Position numbers and translations under genes: made by a program | Source of the DNA: Chloroflexota bacterium | GTDB taxonomy: Bacteria; Chloroflexota; Dehalococcoidia; Lucifugimonadales; CATQGZ01 | Direction of reading: 5' to 3' | DNA length: 7,480 bases | Assembly: GCA_027624995.1 (NCBI GenBank) | Contig: JAQBTI010000111.1 | Location: 1 to 7,480 of the forward strand | Notes under the pieces: model-generated | Seen by the model: the letters and a program-made list of their open reading frames with translations, nothing else | Database searches by the model: none | Told to the model about the DNA's origin: nothing | Part shown: positions 5,632-7,480 of the stretch, piece after piece | Layout: every line of letters begins with the position of its first letter | How positions within the stretch are numbered: position 1 is the first letter of the stretch

Positions 5632-6267
5632 CTACCTCACGGCGCCCTTCGGCCATGGCGGCTGAGGCCTTTTGACCTCTCCGATGTACGACCTGCCGCC
5701 CATCATCGATACAAATTCCTCGAAGAACGGGACCGACTCATCTTCGGGGGGTATGAAGCTTTTCAGGTAGACCGCGTTGCCGTTCTCAAAGATGAATGTA
5801 GGCGTTCCAAACGCCCCATGCTTCTCAGCGGCCTCCGTGTGGTCCCGCCCAACTACTTCGAGCAGGCTTCGGTCCTGCAGGTCTTTGGCAAGGCGGTCTG
5901 TGTTCAGTCCGATTCCGCCAGCCAGCTCGATGATCGGTGCCCCCTGGTTCAAGGCGATCCTTCCGTTTCCACCGTGCCGCGCCTTTAGCAGCGCCAGGTG
6001 AAACGCTTCGAAACCGCGCGGATCGCTGCGGCGCACCGACTCGCCGGCCATCGCGGCCACCAGAGACCGGCTTTGGTGATGGTCAGGCTGCTCCCAGACC
6101 TTCCATTCAGGCCCGTGCTTACTGTTGATTTGGTCCAGTTGGAACTGCTTCCAACGGACCTCGATTTCCTGACCATATCCCCGTTTCACCCTGTCCAGCC
6201 ACACGGCTGTGTTGTAGACATAGGGTCAGGCGTAATCCGCGTAGATGACTAGGCGCACTGTGGACAT
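5632..6267 (-). CDS. DsbA-like (FrnE/HCCA-isomerase type) thioredoxin-fold selenoprotein, TGA at codon 14 read as selenocysteine
   Basis: The ATG at 6267-6265 has a perfect Shine-Dalgarno, GGAAGGAG, eight bases upstream. From it the frame reads MSTVRLVIYADYA, then TGA (6228-6226), then PYVYNTAVWLDRVKRGYG and on to TAG, 211 residues in all. In DsbA-family proteins the strand-D-Y/F-x segment is followed by catalytic Cys-Pro, so TGA sits exactly at the active-site cysteine. A SECIS-like hairpin follows at once. The rest is a complete DsbA-like fold: EVRWKQFQLDQIN (36-48), a helical insertion, cis-proline loop GTPTFIF (154-160, P156), FENGNAVYLK, and a C-terminal IGEVKRPQPPWP. The motif is U14-P-Y-V17: the second active-site cysteine is valine, and no cysteine occurs anywhere. 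Thiol-disulfide or peroxide chemistry is inferred; the partner is unknown. A cytoplasmic location is likely, since no signal peptide is seen. Alternatives are a point nonsense mutation or sequencing error. Confidence 0.8.
6189..6225 (-). promoter_or_regulatory. Predicted bacterial SECIS element directly after the in-frame TGA
   Basis: The 37 bases after the TGA fold as one hairpin. The lower stem is CCCU (nt 1-4) with AGGG (34-37), and GUC (7-9) with GAC (31-33), with AU bulged between. An asymmetric bulge of seven bases (10-16) follows. The apical stem is CAGCC-GUGU-GGCUG, five pairs around a tetraloop at nt 22-25 after the UGA. Bacterial SECIS elements lie inside the coding region just after UGA, with a short apical stem and a conserved G early in the loop; the first loop base here is G, followed by U. 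An ACAC/GUGU pairing competes but is weaker. Folding was done by eye. Confidence 0.7.
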
Positions 6268-6275
6268 GACTCGGT

Positions 6276-6283
6276 CTCCTTCC
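6276..6283 (-). promoter_or_regulatory. Strong Shine-Dalgarno deciding the selenoprotein start
   Basis: GGAAGGAG on the minus strand lies eight bases before the ATG at 6267. It is the best ribosome binding site in the window. It places initiation upstream of the TGA. The internal GTG at 6204 has nothing comparable. Confidence 0.85.
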
Positions 6284-6300
6284 AGTTAGTAATTGGCGTT

Positions 6301-6332
6301 ATTGTGACGTCATTCTATTGTGGCGTCATTCT
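6301..6332. repeat. Two tandem 16-bp repeats at the selenoprotein promoter, possible operator
   Basis: ATTGTGACGTCATTCT (6301-6316) and ATTGTGGCGTCATTCT (6317-6332) differ at one base. The first contains the perfect palindrome TGACGTCA. Just to the left AATTGGCGTTATT resembles a third, decayed copy. On the minus strand the repeats cover most of the -10 box and the predicted start site, where a bound protein would block RNA polymerase. Confidence 0.6.
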
Positions 6333-6357
6333 AAGGTGGACGAACGGTACCAGTCAA
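6328..6357 (-). promoter_or_regulatory. Probable promoter of the selenoprotein-rnc operon
   Basis: On the minus strand TTGACT (6357-6352) and TAGAAT (6333-6328) are 18 bases apart. The start would fall near 6321, giving a leader of about 54 bases before the ATG at 6267. The 16-bp tandem repeats supply two TAGAAT copies (also 6317-6312), but only the upstream one has a matching -35 box. Confidence 0.6.
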
Positions 6358-6385
6358 AGCGCAGCCGTGCCCCGATTCCCTTTAA

Positions 6386-6404
6386 CCCAAAGTCAACACT
6401 TGGG
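6386..6404. repeat. Inverted repeat between the divergent promoters
   Basis: CCCAAAGT and ACTTGGG flank CAAC, pairing seven bases with one extra A in the left arm. It lies 29 bases upstream of the leftward -35 box and about 80 bases upstream of the rightward one, a place suited to a regulator binding site. No T-run follows on either strand. Confidence 0.4.
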
Positions 6405-6485
6405 CGAAAATTCAGTGACATCAAGGCCGAATAATCATCAGCCTATGGAGCGGTCGGACCGACTTTCTGGGTCAAGAATGGAAGA

Positions 6486-6514
6486 TTGACACAACTTTCA
6501 CAAATTGCTATATT
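6486..6514 (+). promoter_or_regulatory. Near-consensus sigma-70 promoter for the glnA fragment and gltB
   Basis: TTGACA (6486-6491), a full consensus -35 box, is followed after exactly 17 bases by TATATT (6509-6514), one mismatch from the -10 consensus. The start would be near 6521, leaving a leader of about 79 bases. It is the best promoter match in the window. Confidence 0.75.
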
Positions 6515-6599
6515 CCGCTATCACCCCGACCCGGCGACAGGCCGGCCGTCTTCCACAGGATCCTGAGTCCATCCGCTTATTCAGCGCCTAATAATCTCT

Positions 6600-6971
6600 A
6601 TGTTGGAGCGAGACCGAGCAGCCGTCGAATACGTGCTCCACGAGAGCAGGGAGAACGACGTAAAGTTCATCCGCCTCTGGTTTTCCGAAACCCTTGGCAA
6701 CCTCAATGGCGTTGCCATAACGGTGGAGGAATTGGAGAGCGCCATAACGCGCGGGATGGGCTTCGATGGCTCGAGTATTGGGGGCTTTGCGCGCTCCGAC
6801 GAGTGCGACCTCTACGCCCTCCACGACCCTAATACATTCAACATCTTTCCCTGGCGTCCGCGTACAAACGAAGTCGCCAGGAAGTCTCGCGACGTCATGA
6901 CTCCGGACGATGAGACTTTCGAGGGTGCCGGCGATGTCGGCCCGGAGACCACCCCGATCACCAAACCATGA
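6600..6971 (+). CDS. Glutamine synthetase N-terminal (beta-grasp) domain only; truncated glnA or small domain protein
   Basis: Residues 1 to about 105 follow type I glutamine synthetase closely: NDVKFIRLWFSETLGNLNGVAIT, the active-site loop GFDGSSIGGFARSDECDL (73-90), FNIFPWRPRTNEVAR and DVMTPDDETFEG. Normal GlnA is about 440-470 residues. Here similarity stops at FEG, where GDPR and the long catalytic domain should begin. Instead an unrelated tail, GAGDVGPETTPITKP, leads to TGA. All ATP- and glutamate-binding parts are missing, so it cannot make glutamine alone. The TGA overlaps the gltB ATG (ATGA), implying coupled translation. It has a strong promoter, no Shine-Dalgarno, and TAATAAT five bases before the ATG. 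It may be the remains of a deletion between glnA and gltB, or a maintained domain protein acting on GS or GOGAT. Which one is undecided. Confidence 0.8.
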   Translation: MLERDRAAVEYVLHESRENDVKFIRLWFSETLGNLNGVAITVEELESAITRGMGFDGSSIGGFARSDECDLYALHDPNTFNIFPWRPRTNEVARKSRDVMTPDDETFEGAGDVGPETTPITKP

Positions 6972-7480
6972 CGACGAGATTCCAACCCGACACGATGAGA
7001 GAGCTCGAGACCCGGGGCCTATACGACCCGCGGTCCGAGCACGACGCCTGCGGGGTCGGACTCGTTGCCAACATCAAGGGCGTCAAGTCTCACTCGATTC
7101 TCACAAAGGGCCTCGAGGCGCTTATTAACCTGGGGCACCGCGGCGCTTGCGGAGCCGACCCCCGAACCGGAGACGGCGCCGGAGTCCTGTTGCAAATGCC
7201 TCACGAGTTCTTCTCCAACCGCGCCAAGTCGGCTGGAATCGAACTTCCCGGCCGGGGCGAATACGCGCTTGGCATGGCCTTCCTTCCTCAAAATCCCGTT
7301 GAACGCGAGCGTTGCGAAGGGATCGTCCATGAGATTGTCAAACAGGAGGGTCAGACTCTTCTCGGTTGGCGCGATGTGCCTGTATCGCCGGAGTCCATAG
7401 GCCGTCTCGCGGCCCAGGTCATGCCGGTCATCCGGCAGTTTTTCGTCAAGCGGAGCCCGGACCTCCACTTGGAATCCGCC
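6968..7480 (+). CDS. gltB: Glutamate synthase large subunit (GOGAT), N-terminal part, continues beyond window
   Basis: GOGAT makes two glutamates from glutamine and 2-oxoglutarate. The 171 codons present belong to the class II (Ntn) glutamine amidotransferase domain that releases ammonia from glutamine. GLYDPRSEHDACGVGLVA (18-35) carries the nucleophile C28, which becomes the N-terminal residue after the short propeptide is removed in this family. NLGHRGA (54-60) and the TGDGAGVLLQMPHEFF segment (67-82) are also typical. The remaining roughly 1,300 residues (central, FMN-binding and beta-helix domains) lie outside the window. The ATG at 6968 overlaps the stop of the glutamine synthetase fragment; no Shine-Dalgarno is visible, so reinitiation is likely. 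A second ATG ten codons in would also keep C28. The open frame has no internal stop. Confidence 0.93.
   Translation, partial: MTTRFQPDTMRELETRGLYDPRSEHDACGVGLVANIKGVKSHSILTKGLEALINLGHRGACGADPRTGDGAGVLLQMPHEFFSNRAKSAGIELPGRGEYALGMAFLPQNPVERERCEGIVHEIVKQEGQTLLGWRDVPVSPESIGRLAAQVMPVIRQFFVKRSPDLHLESA

Larger units (their letters stand above)
6268..6599. other. 332-bp divergent regulatory region between the selenoprotein-rnc operon and the glnA-fragment-gltB operon
   Basis: No gene lies here. It contains divergent sigma-70-like promoters, a 16-bp tandem repeat over the leftward promoter, an inverted repeat between the promoters, and a rightward leader of about 79 bases. That leader holds a hairpin CCGGC-GACAG-GCCGG (6531-6545) and the palindrome CAGGATCCTG (6556-6565). 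The last bases before the ATG at 6600 include TAATAAT (6589-6595) and no Shine-Dalgarno. Confidence 0.75.

Noticed and set aside
5632..6204. The DsbA-like gene starting at the internal GTG (6204)
   Set aside because: It has no ribosome binding site and would lack the first beta-strand and the active-site position. The ATG at 6267 with GGAAGGAG is far better supported.
6226..6228. TGA read as tryptophan by a variant genetic code
   Set aside because: The other genes encode Trp with TGG, and TGA serves as the stop of the glutamine synthetase fragment at its overlap with gltB. The family expects Cys, not Trp, at this site.
7019..7468. Minus-strand ORF of 149 codons opposite gltB
   Set aside because: It lies wholly antisense to gltB, whose motifs are unmistakable.

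Overview
This is an ordinary bacterial chromosome segment of about 57% GC with tightly packed housekeeping genes. No phage or insertion-sequence genes were seen. The gene set and protein style (long-form HPF, SHMT, a DsbA/FrnE-like protein of the kind seen in Chloroflexota) loosely suggest a Chloroflexota / Dehalococcoidia (SAR202-like) bacterium. That assignment is a tentative inference; nothing in the window proves it.

Layout. (1) 1-1304, minus strand: folE (GTP cyclohydrolase I), then, one base past its stop, a CelD/BcsL-type GNAT acetyltransferase that runs off the window edge. (2) 1305-1729: a 425-bp divergent spacer with a probable hpf promoter and one doubtful minus-strand ORF touching folE. 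(3) 1730-3568, plus strand: hpf (ribosome hibernation factor) and glyA (serine hydroxymethyltransferase), a two-gene operon. FolE feeds tetrahydrofolate synthesis and GlyA uses tetrahydrofolate, so the two divergent operons share a one-carbon theme. (4) 3733-4647, minus strand: a PAP2-superfamily membrane phosphatase/transferase, followed by an AT-rich spacer with a perfect 27-bp tandem duplication. (5) 4903-6267, minus strand: a DsbA-like gene and rnc (RNase III) in one operon. (6) 6600-7480, plus strand: a short ORF carrying only the N-terminal domain of glutamine synthetase, coupled by an ATGA overlap to gltB (glutamate synthase large subunit, running off the window edge).

The main discovery is in (5). 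The DsbA-like gene is normally read as a 190-codon ORF from an internal GTG with no ribosome binding site. A perfect GGAAGGAG Shine-Dalgarno and ATG lie 63 bases further upstream, in the same frame. The only interruption is a TGA exactly where the family's catalytic cysteine belongs (ADYA-TGA-PYVYN). A stem-loop with a GUGU tetraloop begins directly after that TGA, at the spacing of a bacterial SECIS element. I read the gene as a 211-residue selenoprotein with selenocysteine at position 14. It has no cysteine anywhere, so Sec would be its only thiol/selenol group. It has a good promoter (TTGACT-18-TAGAAT) overlapped by two tandem 16-bp repeats that could be an operator.

The second notable point is the glutamine synthetase fragment in (6). 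It has its own near-consensus promoter (TTGACA-17-TATATT), ends just after the beta-grasp domain, and is translationally coupled to gltB. It is either the relic of a deletion or a small stand-alone domain protein.
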